This document shows positions 11,593 through 23,713 of a stretch of 64,000 nt of DNA, piece by piece. The stretch lies in contig JAHBBC010000016.1 of NCBI GenBank assembly GCA_019915015.1, forward strand, positions 1 through 64,000, in the 5' to 3' direction. Origin of the DNA: Auriscalpium vulgare (Eukaryota; Basidiomycota; Agaricomycetes; Russulales; Auriscalpiaceae). The notes under the pieces are model-generated. The model was given only the letters and a program-made list of their open reading frames with translations. It was not told the DNA's origin and searched no databases. Position numbers and translations under genes: made by a program. Every line of letters begins with the position of its first letter. The first letter of the stretch is position 1.

Positions 11593-13269
11593 ATGTTCCG
11601 GTGGCTCGACATCCTCGCAATTGGCCTCGCGGGATTTCTCCTGAGGTCATACCTGGCGGCGAAACGGCGTGCCATGGGCCTACCACCACCACCTGGGCCC
11701 AAGCCACTGCCGCTACTAGGCAACATTCTCGATATCCCAAAGACTCAGCCGTGGCGAACATACACAGAATGGGGGAGGAAATACGGTGCGCAAATCATCA
11801 CTCTTTGTTTCATTGTCTGACAAGAGGGTTATACAGGCGAAATCACCTCCATTACGGTTTTGGGAAAGCTCATCGTGTTTTTCCACTCTTCCAGAGCGGC
11901 GAAGGAGCTGCTTGAGAAGCGCAGTTCATATTATTCTGATCGCCCAAACATCCCCATGATGGACCTGTGAGCAAAGACAGACCTCCAGGCCGTCTTAGCT
12001 GACGGACGAATCAGCATGGACTCCTACTACAATCTCGCACTCACGCCATACTCCGACAAATGGCGCACCGAGCGGAGAATCGTAGACCAGAGCCTGCGGC
12101 CAAGCGCTGCCGTTGCGTACATTGACATGCAAACGGAAAGGGCACATGCCTTTCTGCGGCAGACACTCCACAAACCGGAGCTGGCTATGGAATATCTGAA
12201 GCAGCGAGCACTTTGTTGGATCAGAAAGAGAATTATAGAACCTCATGCCCAAACTCAGTTACACCGGAGCAATTGTGATGTCCTTGGCCTATGGCTATGA
12301 CGTCGCCGCAGTGTAAAGAGCTGCTGCGATGGCAACTGGTCCTACCGTTAGGTACGCGTGTCTATTTGTCTTTACACTGGGACAATTCTGGAGACTTAAC
12401 GAACGCACAGGCGTCGCGCATGCGAGCACACACGACGATGTCTATGAGGGATATTTTATACCGAAAGGTTCGTGAGTCGCATGCCATCATTCTACCCCGT
12501 CTCACACCCCTCTCTGCAGGAACGACGGTGATTCCGAACGCATGGTTTGTTCCCTCCCTTCATTGATGACCTATACATGCCCCCTCACGATTCCGATAGG
12601 GCGATCCTCCACGACCCAGAAGTGTATCCTGAGCCCTACGAGTTCAGGCCCGAAGGCTTCTTGACAGAGGATGGCAATTTGAAGGACGACCCTATCCTGG
12701 ACGCAGCTTTCGGATTCGGCCGCCGGTGAGCGCTGCTGCCGGTTGTCCATCCAAGTCCACTGACCTGTCCAGGATATGCCCTGGCCGCCACGTGGTCGAC
12801 ACGACAATCTATATCATCGTAGCATCCGTTCTCTCAGTGTTTTGCGTTGAAAAGGCAAAAGACGGGCAGGGAAATGAGATTCCTGTAGATGCGGACTTCA
12901 CCGGCACCCTCATCAGGTGGGTGGGTATTCATTTCGAACGATGGCGTTGAAAGAGCGCTGAGTACCGTGCAGCCATCCGAAGCCATTCCGATACTCGATC
13001 ACGGCTAGAAACGATAATTCCAGAGCATTAGTGCTGGCGACTGCCCCACAAGATGACCAAATTGCACTCTATAATCGGGAGAGCCGCAGCAGTTATGACT
13101 TGAGTTGCGATGACCAGTGTGATTGGCGTCGTCCGATACAGAATAACGAACCTTTCACCCGCTTTACTATACGCCATAATCAGTCGGCAGTAAGTAGAGT
13201 TCTTTATAGACGAGCACATTGCGCTCACCGAACGGATGTTTACGTGGCATGGTGTCGATGTCGATGAGT
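11593..13269 (+). pseudogene. Cytochrome P450 pseudogene (O-methylsterigmatocystin-oxidoreductase type) with internal deletion
   Basis: Exon 1 (11593-11785) has the membrane anchor and the hinge LPPPPGPKPLPLLGN. The next exons read EITSITVLGK, SSYYSDRP and YSDKWRTERRIVDQSLRP. After GAIVMSLAYGYDVAA the text jumps directly to KELLRWQLVLPLG (the ExxR helix region), VYEGYFIPKGTTVIPNAW, and the haem loop FGFGRR-ICPGR, interrupted by an intron at the normal place. The F-to-J helices including the I-helix oxygen-activating motif, roughly 180 residues, are absent. A stop lies at the junction and the frame is also broken near 12200-12245. The C-terminus lacks its usual stop and would read on to 13269. 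Such a protein cannot be an active P450. Family placement rests on resemblance to common basidiomycete P450s. Confidence 0.85.
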
Positions 13270-13731
13270 ACTTGAGTGATTGGCGGCCTCACGGCGTTCG
13301 GGAGGGCATGCACGAGGGACGTATTCCCGCGGTAGATGACTCGCACGGGAAACAAGATGAGCGATACCATTAGTGCGGTCTTGGTAGGCGTGCACGTTCA
13401 ATTGGACAAACAGGATGAGTGTGGCAGTCGATACCCCAAGGCCACATCGGGCTGCTGCTGAGTTTGAAGTAGCCCGCGGCAGTCGTCAGTCCTAGCAATC
13501 AACACCATCTACATCATCCCTGCCCTCAGCATGCGAAGGTTCTACTCTGCCTCAGGGAGACTACCCTCATCACGGAAGCATGTAGTCGATCGCTTGTGTC
13601 AGCTACTTCACGCGTGAGTCACCTAAGGTCACCTACCGCGAGAGTCACACAGCTTGCACCCTACAATTTTCGGACGGCGGCAAGCAGCTATCCACGTAAG
13701 TATCCATCTGGTGAGTGCACCCTGCGCAGGG

Positions 13732-13737
13732 TATAAA
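13732..13737 (+). promoter_or_regulatory. TATA box of the 2OG dioxygenase gene
   Basis: TATAAA lies 47 bp before the ATG at 13784, a normal distance for a fungal gene. The 460 bp further upstream (13270-13731) contain nothing recognisable. Confidence 0.5.
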
Positions 13738-13783
13738 GACAGTGCTGCCGATGACACCCTTGCTCGCACTGCGATAGAGCAGG

Positions 13784-15309
13784 ATGTCGCGCTCCCCTAG
13801 CCCTGCAGCGAGTCTCGCTTCCGATCCACCCACTCCTGTCTCCGATTCCTCTAGCGAGGATGGCTCTCGTTCCCGTTCTCTCTCTCCTGGCCCCGCCACC
13901 GTGGCCTCCAGCACAGCGGCCATGGTGCAGCGCTTCCGGGAGTCCATCACACATCGGCCTCCGTTCACCAGTGGCACTATAGCCGTCCAGCCCGACGAAC
14001 TCATCCTCTTCTTCGGAAAGGGAAACAAGTCAGAGTGAGTTCATTTCATACTCGACAGCAAGGCATCCCGTCATGATCGATTTATTAGGCGCCTAGACTA
14101 CGCTACAGCTGGGCCAGAGGAGCTGGATGCACTGTCGCGTGCCTGCGATCGTGCATCCTTCGGCCTCAATGGCGAGAATGTCCACGATGAAACCTACCGC
14201 AAGGCCGGCAAGCTGGATTCTGCCTTCTTCTCCACGTCTTTTGTTCCAGAGCGCAACAAGCTCGCCAGTATTGTCGGTGGTAGCCTGCTGGAAGGCGACA
14301 AGGCTACACGACCCCTCCACTTTGAGCTGTACAAGCTGAATGTTTATGGTGCGCGATCTAGTACTTTCTACAGGCTTGAGCCGACATGCTGAGGCTTGTA
14401 CGTATACTAGGCGAGGGCTCCTTTTTCAAACCGCACCAGGATACGCCGAGAGGTGGGGACATGTTTGCCTCGCTCGTGGTAGTGTTCCCCGCCGCACATG
14501 AAGGCGGTGCGCTTGTCCTGCGCCACGGAGGTGAAGAATGGACATTTGACGCCGCGCAAGCACTAGACAAGGAAAGCACGCCCTCCGTCGCCTACATCGC
14601 CTTCTTCAGCGACGTCGAGCACGAAGTTCTTCCTGTCACCAAAGGCCATCGAGTCACACTCACATACAACATCTACTATGCCGACGATGGCAATTCCAAA
14701 GTTCCCAATCCGCCGACCTTCGTAGACCCGCACGCTCGGTCCAGCTACGGAGGTGCCCTCAAGAACAGGCTTGCAGAACTCATCAAGTGTCCTGACTTTC
14801 TGCCTAAAGGCGGAAATCTCGGGTTCGGGTTGCGCCACGTGTACCCGGTCGTCAGTTTCCCGAGTAATCCCCTCTCAGCGGACCTCGACAATATCCGCCT
14901 CAAGGGCACCGACAGGCTGCTGGACCAGGTGTGCACCGCGCTCGGCCTCGAGACGCAGCTGTACTTCCTCTACCGCGAAGACGATGACCGGGCAAGCGAC
15001 GCGGTCGCGGCCAGCGGATTTCACGTCGATTTGGGGTGCAACGAGGTCATCATGTCTGAAGACGTGCCTGATGCCCAGACGATCTTGGGTGGAGAATATC
15101 AGTCATTTTCGGAGGCCATGGGGGGAGCTCGGATATATGATCCAGAGAATGGCAGGCCACTGGACGACGTGATCAATTGGGTGACAGTGCCGAATTCGTG
15201 GACGCGAACCGAAACTGCGTTGGCGTACTACGGGAACGAGCCGGGCCTCAGCTGGGTGTATGCAGATGTGTGTTTAGTCGCGACGGTTGGAGAGGCCGGC
15301 AACCGGTGA
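13784..15309 (+). CDS. 2-oxoglutarate/Fe(II)-dependent dioxygenase (prolyl-4-hydroxylase-like fold)
   Basis: There are three exons: 13784-14034, 14089-14348 and 14411-15309. They give a 469-aa protein in frame. The N-terminus is Ser/Pro-rich. The catalytic region has FKPHQDTPRGG (iron ligands H179 and D181), HEGGALVLRHGG, FFSDVEHEVLPV (third ligand H241) and HRVTLTYN (R251, the likely 2-oxoglutarate-binding Arg). These are the HxD...H...R elements of Fe2OG oxygenases. Similar fungal proteins of this size are uncharacterised, so the substrate is unknown. It is not a TET/JBP-type enzyme by its visible motifs. A TATA box lies 47 bp upstream. Confidence 0.85.
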
Positions 15310-15450
15310 CGGGCAACTGTACTAGGAACAAATTTTCAGCGTTGTGATGATTCTGCGAGAGACATCAGTCGTGAAAGTAGTCGGAAGCACGCGTCTACAT
15401 ACTTAAATCGAACCCGAACATTTACCCCGGCTATCGCAGACAAAGACGAG

Positions 15451-15624
15451 CTATCCGAACCTCTGTGGCGCTGACTCAACGCGACCGTGGACATCAGGGC
15501 CTATCGCCCGAGAAACCTCTGGGTCGACGGTCGCCCTCCATCGGCCGTTTATGCACTTCTCGACCGCGTCCTTGTAGTCGAAGAACGCATTACCTTGGTC
15601 TTTCAGCTTGCCAGTGGTCGTCAT
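15451..15624 (-). pseudogene. Relic of a TPR-motif protein, N-terminal fragment
   Basis: A 57-codon ORF begins MTTTGKLKDQGNAFFDYKDAVEK, matching the first helix pair of a tetratricopeptide repeat (KxxGNxxFxxxxYxxAxxxY). It then loses similarity and stops at 15451. The same start, LKDQ-(G)KAFVAKREYMDAVEKYTAA, occurs at 58.7 kb, so the two are dispersed remains of one family. The remainder of 15310-16075 holds no gene. Confidence 0.5.
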
Positions 15625-16075
15625 ACGTGCGATGGATGCGGCGGATGGATGGCGACAGTAGCGAGGTGGATCTGTGTGTTCTGCCTTCGTAGACGAGCGT
15701 TCGACTTCCAGGTCGGAGCCTCAGCGCTCAGCCTCAGTCCTTCACCACCTGGTGCATGCTAGTAGCAACTGGCAGTACTGGTCAACAGCTCTAGCCCTGC
15801 ATGTCATTTTCCATCCGGGCGGAAATGACTCAGACCTCGAGCTCGGCATCGAGAGGACACAAGAGGGCCTGCAAGCTGCAGTGTACAAGCTCCAACTATG
15901 AAACTGTGGATTTTGAGAGATGTTCAAGTCGTTCAAGTCCACATGTGGGCGGAACGGAATAGAGAAAGTGCACGAGTTAGCTACATTACATGTGCGCGTC
16001 ACACAACTTGACCCTGACCATCTCGCCCGCCCACCCTCGTCCCTCCACGCACAGCTCACGTTCGCTGCTTTCACC

Positions 16076-16405
16076 ATGGCATCGGCACTCCCAGTTGTGA
16101 TCGTCTTTGCTCTCGTGGCAGCCCTCATGTCCGCCTCCTGGTTCTTCACAACTAAGGGCCCGCAACAAACGTGCGCTCCCACCTAGCCCTTGGCATTCAC
16201 TTGCACCGCAGTCCACTGACCCGCCTGTCACAGACTCATCCGCTCAAGCCTGATGCTCACCCTCGCGTGCTTGTACCTCATGTGGATGATTGCGTATCTC
16301 GCGCAGTTACACCCATTAATTGGTGAGTTGCAGAGTATAGTGCGCGGGCCGTGCTGAGTTGGCCTTCGTCCAGAGCCGAAACAGAACTTCGCTGCGGAGG
16401 CTTGA
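16076..16405 (+). CDS. VMA9: V-type proton ATPase subunit e (Vma9)
   Basis: Three small exons, 16076-16170, 16234-16322 and 16374-16405, encode 71 aa. The protein has two membrane helices (LPVVIVFALVAALMSASWFF and a second through LMLTLACLYLMWMIAYLAQL) and ends LHPLIEPKQNFAAEA. Size, two-helix layout and the LxWxIxxLxQLHPL segment match V-ATPase subunit e, a membrane subunit of the Vo sector needed for assembly of the vacuolar proton pump. It is convergent with HEN1, whose stop lies 158 bp downstream. Confidence 0.92.
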
Positions 16406-16563
16406 CGGGCGAGCGTGTTGGCGGGTGTCGGTGGGACCGTAGATACCTGGTGCGTCGCACCGCACCGAATTGCGCGCCGACGCTGACGAGCCGTGGCTAA
16501 TCCGCAGGTGCAGCGGGCCTATGTATTCATGTTTCGTCCATACTTTTTCAAATCACGGACTGT

Positions 16564-18259
16564 TCATTCCCTTGCTTTGAGTGCTACCGACGTGTCGATG
16601 ATGCTAGGTATAGGTGCCGCCTCGTCCCACGCCGCGCTCGTCGCCCATCCCTCACTGTCCCCCCACAGAGCTGCTGACCCTTCATACGTCCAGGCAGTCG
16701 ACGTGTTCCCCGTTCCCCAGCTCGTCGCCCACTCCGACACCGACACCGACAACGAACTTGACTGCGTAGCGGACCCCTTACCAGCCTCCCCCCAGCTAGT
16801 TGTCCACTCCGACACAGAAAGTGGCGGTTCCTCCGTGATCAGCGAATGCGTACCCAACCCCTCGCCAGGATCGTCCTCGGAATCGGAGTCTTTACCCATC
16901 GATATCCCCGCATAAAGCGCCTCCTCACGCTCCTCCTCCACGTCCTCCCATGTTTTCTGCCGCCGTGGCAAAGCCCCCACCAGCTCCACGGCCCAGTCGT
17001 CGACATATTTGCCGTCCCTGCGCAGCACGAGCATCTCCGCCTCATCCAGCGCATCCACAAGCACCTCGACCCAGCCCCCGCACAGCGCAGCAACGCGGTC
17101 CTCGCGCCACAGCTCCGTCACGACGACGCGCGCCTCCTCCCACTCCCGCATGAGCTCCGCGACGGCCCCGGCAATGAGCTCGCGCGCAGCGGGCTTGCCT
17201 GCGGAGGGGTGCGGCGTGCTCAGGTGCGTGGCGCGCAATATATGCGCAGCCCCGTCCGTCTTCACGAATTCCGCAGCGCGTGTTCGTCGGCGCTCCGCCC
17301 ACTCGGCCCCCTCCTTCCGGCGGAACTGCACCACCTGGCTCGCCTTCAGCCCATCTCCGCGCCCCCACGGATCGCGCTCGGCATTGCGCCCGACACCGCC
17401 CATCTGCACGTCATATCCCCAATCATCCGCGGCGCGCGCACACCACTCCGTGCACTCGGCGACTGTCCACTCGAACTTGTGGTCGTCGTGACGGAAGACG
17501 CGTGTTGTACGCTGTGTCGGGTCGGGGAAGCCCCAGGGTGCGGGGTCGTCGGGCGGGTTGAAGAGCGGGTTGAAGTCGTAGGATGGCGTCGTGACGAGAA
17601 GCAGGTCTGGCTGGTAGTGCCCGAGGAGCGTCGGTGCGAAGTAGGGCAGGACGGAGGGCGGGAGGTGTTCGATGCTGCGCGGTGGGGTGGTTGTGAATGT
17701 AAGTATACAATGGCAGCACGAGGTGGATGGCGTACGTACACTTCCATTGCAACGATACACTCGACCCCATTGAATGCACTGTTCGGTACCTCCAATCCAC
17801 CCTCCCACACCTGCGCGTCGAGTGCCTCCCACCGCGTGTGCCGTGCCCAGCCCTTGTCATCTGGCGGCCGCGTCACCTCGATCGCCTCTTCCAGGTCGTC
17901 CGCACTGATATCCAGCCCATGCAGCGTGCGGACGTGTGCGAACTCGAATTTGGCCGGCGCGGGAAGCGGTGCGGCGGGGTGGCGGGGGTGTGTGCAAGCC
18001 ACGGTGCGGGGTGCGAGAGGCAGTCGAGCAGCGCGCCCTCGCCGCAGCCGACGTCTAGCACCTGCGCGATCCATCATTTTATCAGGTTCATGATGTTGTC
18101 CGCGTGGAAGCATGCAGGGATGCTCACCGATGCAACTCCCTCGCGCTGGAGTATGTCGAGTACCCAAGCGCGACGCTGCTCGCACAGCGGCGGGACAAAC
18201 ACCACCGTATGGGGCTCGCTTGCGGGTACGGCGGCCATAATGATATCAGTTTGATTCAT
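16564..18259 (-). CDS. HEN1: HEN1-like small RNA 2'-O-methyltransferase
   Basis: Exons are 18259-18128, 18061-17740 and 17674-16564. The SAM-binding motif I is VLDVGCGEGALL and LDISADDLEEAI follows. The metal-binding part is EVIEHLPPSVLPYF (ExxEH) together with FRHDDHKFEWT (HxxH), which is diagnostic for HEN1 enzymes. They methylate the 3'-terminal 2'-hydroxyl of small RNAs and protect them from tailing and decay. The C-terminal 100 residues are Ser/Thr/Trp-rich and probably disordered. One missing base between about 17958 and 17990 must be assumed inside exon 2. With it the product is 521 aa. Divergent from the hydrolase at 18715. Confidence 0.88.
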
Positions 18260-18714
18260 AAGTCCCTGTCAAAGGGTCGGTGGTGAGATGGAGTCGGTCG
18301 AGAGAGGATGGGGTTAAGTACAAAGGACCAACGACGCGCAGCACCAGTGCCCGTGTAAGCGCCCGCCGCGACGTTGTCGACTTGCCACCATCGCGTTCTC
18401 AGCCAGGCCCTGCTGTTTACTGTACTCTCGCGCAGTCTCACGCGTGTTTGACTGCGTGGGCTGGGCCTGTGCGTTCTTCCCAAGAGCCTGAGAACGCTCG
18501 GCCCAGTTGTCGATGAGGTGAGACATATGCAAAATACCCGCGTGCTCACCATGGGATAACCCCGAGCTTTGCGCCATTTGTCACTAAACATAGCCTGCGA
18601 GTGCTGACACTGTCTCAGGGAGACTATCAGAGACACCCGAGCCTTCCGTCTTCTGGATTTAAAGACTGTCCATTCATCGACCCAACAACGCTCTCATCGC
18701 ATCTCCCCAGCAAC
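18260..18714. other. Divergent intergenic region between HEN1 and the hydrolase gene
   Basis: This 455-bp stretch between two divergent starts presumably holds both promoters. No clear TATA box, repeat or RNA gene is seen. Confidence 0.4.
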
Positions 18715-19700
18715 ATGACCTCCACACCCAAAGTCACCGAAGGCGAAGCCCCCTTCTCCTGGCCCGCCGCCAACAAACCCTCACAACATACTACAAAATC
18801 ACGGGCGACCTCTCCACCAGCACCCGGCCACCGCTCATCGTGCTGCACGGCGGACCAGGCGTCTCGCACATCTACCTTACGCCCTTCGCAGACCTCGCCG
18901 CCGCGCACGGCATCCCCGTGATCCTGTACGACCAGATCGGCAACGGGCGCTCGACGCACCTGCGCGAGCGCGCGGGCGACGGCGCGTTCTGGACCGACGC
19001 ACTCTTCGTCGCGCAGCTCGACGCGCTGATCGCGGCCCTGGGCCTGGCAGAGTACGACCTCGCGGGGCACTCGTGGGGCGGCATGCTCGCGGCGCGCTTT
19101 GCGGTGCGCCGTCCGCAGGGCCTGCGCAGGCTCGTGATCGCGAGCTCGCCGGCGGACATGCACACCTGGGTGAAGGTGCAGAACGAGCTGTTGAAGGAGA
19201 TGCCTGAGGACGTGCAGGAGACGCTGAAGAAGCATGAGGCGGCCGGGACCACAGATACCGAGGAGTACAAGGCCGCGGTGGAGAAGTTCTATGCGCGCCA
19301 TTTGTGCAGACTGAACCCGCTGCCAGACGATGTGCAGGCTGTGGAGAAAGTGATCGAAGACGATCCGACGGTGTACCTAACTATGTGTGTGCACACCCTC
19401 TCCGTTGGATTCGCAGAATTTCCTTCTGATGCACTGCGATCCTGTAGGAACGGCCCGTCGGAATTCCATGTGATTGGTACCATCAAGGCCTGGACGGTGG
19501 TCGACGAACTGTACAAGATCAACGTCCCGACACTGCTTACGAATGGCCGCTACGACGAGGCGCAGGATGAGGCGGTCCTGCCGTACTTCCTGCACATACC
19601 CAAGGTCAAGTGGGTGCAGATGGCGGAGTCTTCCCACATGCCGCACTGGGAGGAGCGGGAGCGCTTCGTGCGAGTGCTCGGGGACTTTCTTACCTCATGA
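18715..19700 (+). CDS. Proline iminopeptidase-like alpha/beta hydrolase (peptidase S33 type)
   Basis: The ATG at 18715 starts MTSTPKVTEGEAPFSWPAANKP. Restoring one base near 18773-18785 leads into TYYKITGDL and then one open frame to 19700, giving 328 aa without introns. The oxyanion motif is LHGGPGVSH, the nucleophile elbow GHSWGGM, the acid NGRYDEAQDE and the catalytic His in SSHMPHWEE. This order is that of proline iminopeptidases and L-amino-acid amidases, which release N-terminal residues or act on amides. The substrate cannot be decided from sequence. Confidence 0.85.
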
Positions 19701-19891
19701 AGGCCCTACTTAATCACATGGGCGAGATATATGCTTGCTGCAGATAGATAGCGAGAAGCAAGGGAAGAGATTGTAAGATGTTACACAGTTGGGATGGAGA
19801 ACGACACTAATAGCATGACAGTAAGTACTCAATGTCTTCGCTGACCACCTAACAACAACGCACCAAAAACCGTAAATAAAACATGCCGCGG

Positions 19892-21372
19892 TCATAGCAG
19901 CCCAGCCGCACGTAGATCAGCCTCTAATCGTGCATCGTCTCGTCGCAGTCCATGGCTCGTGGCCAGCGCGCCATCGGTGGCGGTCGATGGGGTCACCGGC
20001 GCATCAGCCACGGTGCGCGCGTGCGCCTGCCCATCGTCAAATACGACGGTGATGCCGAACACCTCTTCGAGATTGCGGCGGATGACCAGGTCACGCTCAA
20101 CGTCCTCTGCGGAGAGCGGCGTGGGCCGTGTGCGCGAGGCGCGCACGGACATTTCGAAGCGCTTCACGCGGAAGTAGCCAATGAGGGAGGTCAGTAGGAG
20201 GAACCAGCCTGGTGACGGTGAGCACTGTGCGGCCAAAACGGACCGAGAATAACGTACCTATTGTCATGAGAAGAAAGGAGACCCATTCGTGACCCATGCC
20301 CAATGGCGGTCCCCACTCAGGCAGCGCTGCAGTGCCGTTGACGGGCGACGCGGTCGGCGCCGGCAGCTCGCCGGTAGTGGAGTTCGTTGGGACCACGCCA
20401 TCCATCCCCGCGCCCATATCAAACTCGCCGCTCCAAGGCGAGCCGCCCAGGCCGAAGCCGCCCCCGCCAGTACTCCCGTCCTCGCCCACCTCGTCCGACA
20501 CCGTGACACTGAACCCGAACTGGATGAGCGTCAGCGCAAGGCCGGCCTGCGAGCCGAACTTGCCCGCATGCGTGCCGTGCAGGAGGTACGTGAGGATGAA
20601 ACCGGGCAGCTGGAAGAACCACGAGACGAGCGCGGTGAAGAAGAACGTGAGCAGCGAGCCCGTCGGCAGGTCATCGACGATCATGTCGCCGTTCATATCC
20701 GTCGCAGACGGTGCGTGCACGGTTGTCTCCCAGTAGGCGGGTGCAGCATCCGCGGAAGCCGCAGCGTACGACTGCGCAGCACATAGTACGCTTGTCAGCA
20801 CGACGAGATCAAGCGTGAGTAGGGTGGCGACAACGCACCGGGGGCGCCTCTGTCTGCGTCTCCTCAGGGACCATGTATATCTCCCCGTTCTCCCCCTGTA
20901 TTGTGCGTGCACGAGCAGGCTTGGCCATGACGTTGGCGAACACGCCGTCGTTGTCAATGCCACCCCCGCGGGGCCCGGTGCTGCCCGTGGGCACGCGGTG
21001 GTAATACGACGGCCACACCACACCCACTGCCCTCCGAAAGAACGACGGCTTTGGGGCCGCGACAGGGGACGTCGGGATGAACCCATTCGAGTTGCCGTAG
21101 TCGTTCGGCCGCGCGCTGGACGAGGGTCCTGGGGGCGAGCCAGGTGGCGGCCGCGCGTAGTCGTATTCGCGCTCGAAGTCGTACACGGAGGGCTGCGACA
21201 GTGCCGGCACGGCAATGCGCAGGGCAGGGTGGACGGCGTGGTCGATCGTGAGCGGGGTGTGCTCGCTGTGGTCGAACCCGTCCTCGTCGTCGTCGAAGGC
21301 GTCCTCCATCTCGCGGTGGGCGTTCGGGGCGGTGCGGGGGTTGATGAGCGGGTCGTATCCTGTGGGCGCCAT
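19892..21372 (-). CDS. Bsd2-like (DUF2370/Ndfip-type) membrane adaptor for ubiquitin ligase
   Basis: Exons 21372-20839, 20771-20258 and 20208-19892 give 454 aa without a break. The N-terminal 190 residues are hydrophilic and Pro-rich. The conserved core is AYWETTV, VDDLPTGSLLTFFFTALVSW, QLPGFILTYLLHGTHAGKFG, SQAGLALTLIQFGF and, after a Gly-rich insert, a last membrane helix across the second intron (VSFLLMTIG-WFLLLTSLIGY). These are the three membrane segments of the fungal Bsd2 family. Bsd2 links Rsp5 to metal transporters and other vacuole-bound cargo. I see no classical PPxY motif. The Gly-rich insert between helices 2 and 3 is long. Confidence 0.85.
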
Positions 21373-21658
21373 GACGGCGACGACCTCGAGGGTCGAGATG
21401 TTATAGGAGAGAGACGGACAGGAGGATAAGTGAACGACAGGAGTGAACGATTGTTGTATGGGGAGATATCAAAGCAATATGCAGGTTCGAGGCCCATTAG
21501 ATGCTGACCAAGCGGGGCGGTGCCGCAGTTTTCCGTGTACTCTTCCGCCTCATCCCGCAAACGTGAAGTTGAAGTGCAGGTATGAACATTGTGCAAAAGG
21601 TTCTCATCGTATGCAAGAAGATACAAGCAGTCATCAGTCCATGAACGCGACAGTCCCA

Positions 21659-23713
21659 TCAACCCAATAACCCCTTCACGTACTTCAACAGCTCCCTACC
21701 CTGCCAACCAAATCAGCATGCCGATCATACCCGACATAGCAAAACACTCACCCCTTTGCTCTTCACTCCCGCGACCATCGCCTCGACAGGGTCCACTTCC
21801 ATCTCTTCGCTCTCGTCAAGAGTCTCGAATGTTGCGCTCCGCTGCAGACCGCCCTCGGCCCTCCGCAACAGCTCGTCGCGCTGCCGCGCCCCCATTCTGT
21901 ACCGCAGCACGACCATTAAAACCGCGCGCCAGCCCTCGAGCTGCGCGCTCCCGCCGAGCTGCGGCAGCGGCGCGTTCGACCCCGAGAACATCGATGGCAG
22001 AGACGGCGTCGACGACGCGGCGCGCGCGTGCGTAGGTGGGACGGGCAGGGAGGGCACGGTCGTCGAGCGCACGACGTACGGGCAGTACGGCCGGTGCTCG
22101 CGCAGCAGGTCAATCTGCCGGCTCTGCGGCGGTGCGCTCGCGCCGTCGGGGGCGACCGAGTTCGCGCGTGACACAGAGCCGACGGCCCAGAGGCCCAGCC
22201 GCCGATGGCACAGAGAGCAATGCAGCAACGTTGAGTCGCGTCGCAGCTCTGGGATGGCGCTGCCCGAGCGGCTGGTAGCCAGACGTGAGTTCACGCGGGA
22301 CAGCGGAGACTCGGGTGGGGGCATTTCGACGTCACGGTTAATTGTTGACGACGCGCGAGGTGTACCAGGGAGGGAGGGGACAGCCGAGACCGCCCTCGAA
22401 AGGGAGGGTGTGCGAAGGACTTGCGGTGGCACGGCCGGCGCGATTGACCAACCGAAGAGGGACGTCAAAACAGCTGTCGGTGAGGGGTCGTTTGATGGAT
22501 TGGGTTGTGGTGATGGCGTAGACGGCGAATCAGTAGTAGGCGATGGAGGTTCCGCGTCATCAAAGACGGGCTCGTCGAGCTTTATCGACGCAATTGTAGC
22601 CAAAAGGTTCTGGACTTGTGTGGAATTCTGGCAGGATTTATGAGGAAAAGCGAGAAACGAGTGTATTTGGCGAGCTTACGAGAGGATGCTTGACGTCCAC
22701 ACCTTCCAACACAGACTCCAAGGTAAGAGCTCTCAGCTTGATCTCTTTGCCCATGGCGGCGGGCGAGGACAGTGAAATGCGATACACGTCAGCTGCAAAG
22801 TAATTAGCCAAGCCCTCACCGTCGTCTATGCGACTCACGATCACACTGCCTGGTCTTCCACGGACACCCGTTTTTGTGCATCGACGCGAGCTGGCCGCGC
22901 TGCTTCTCCACCAAGGCATTCGCTACGAAGTTGAAGAACGACATTTGGCACGCGATCTACCTGCGATCAGTGAGCACTTGCACATACCTGCGTCCCTGCC
23001 CATGCCCTCGCGACCTACGACGACCCACGCCGCGCTGCACAGCCCGCACACGAGCCTGTCCTTCCCATCGTTGACCCACCCCGCCTTCGCCGCGGCGACC
23101 GCGTCGATTGAGGGCGGCTTGTTCGCATACGTGTTCAGCTTGTACGTCGCGAGGCGTGCAAGGAAGGACGCGGTCGAAGAGGGGCGGTACTCGGACGGCG
23201 CAGAAGCGGCGGGTGTGGCGGACCGAAAGCGCGGGATTGCCTTGCGGGTCTTGGTTGCGGTGCGCGCGATGATGGCGGCGAGGTGTGGCGCCTTCGATAG
23301 GTCAGCGGGTTTGCTACCGGGGTAAGTTCTAGAGATACAACGCGATTAGCAAGTAGTCCATACAAACAGGAGCATGACTCACGGTGGTGGCTCTTTCGAC
23401 CGGATGCCATACTTTGCGAGAGTGGAATACAGCGAGCGCACGGTGTTCTGCCTCTTCGGCGGGTCTGGACGCTCGCCAGCATCTTCGCTCTTGCGCGGAC
23501 CCACCGCATCGTCAAGGCTCTGCAGCGCATCCTCGAACTTTCGCTGGAGCCACGAGGACAGGTGTTAGCTTGAGGGTTTCTGAGAGCGACTCAGGAGCTG
23601 ACTTTGTTGGAGCGATTGGAGGATGTTGAGGTAGAGGCTGTGATTTGGGCGGGCGTGGGTGTAGCTGGGGTGGTCATGGTGGTGGTGAAGGATGTGGACG
23701 GTTGGAAAGACAT
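21659..23713 (-). CDS. zf-C3HC / Rsm1-like (NIPA-type) nuclear protein
   Basis: Seven exons (23713-23603, 23543-23383, 23328-22988, 22922-22839, 22792-22680, 22627-21752, 21700-21659) sum to 576 codons with no break. Features in order: Ser/Thr-rich start, KRQNTVRSLYSTLAKYGI, LARLATYKLNTYANKPPSIDAVAAAKAGWVN (split here only for length), RLVCGLCSAAWVV, MHKNGCPWKTRQCD (zinc ligands), ESVLEGV, then the second half LHCSLCHRRLGLWA, LREHRPYCPYV and GWRAVLMVVLRY, with the final exon GGRELLKYVKGLLG. These are the C3HC zinc finger and Rsm1-like domains. Relatives are S. pombe Rsm1 (mRNA export) and animal NIPA (F-box-like). The last, 42-nt exon completes the conserved C-terminus. Confidence 0.88.

Noticed and set aside
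13784..15309. TET/JBP-type DNA dioxygenase linked to the transposon
   Set aside because: The visible motifs are those of a general Fe2OG enzyme, and it lies 14 kb outside the element.
21483..21500. GGTTCGAGGCC, another B-box-like sequence
   Set aside because: The T-stem does not pair and no tRNA cloverleaf can be drawn around it.
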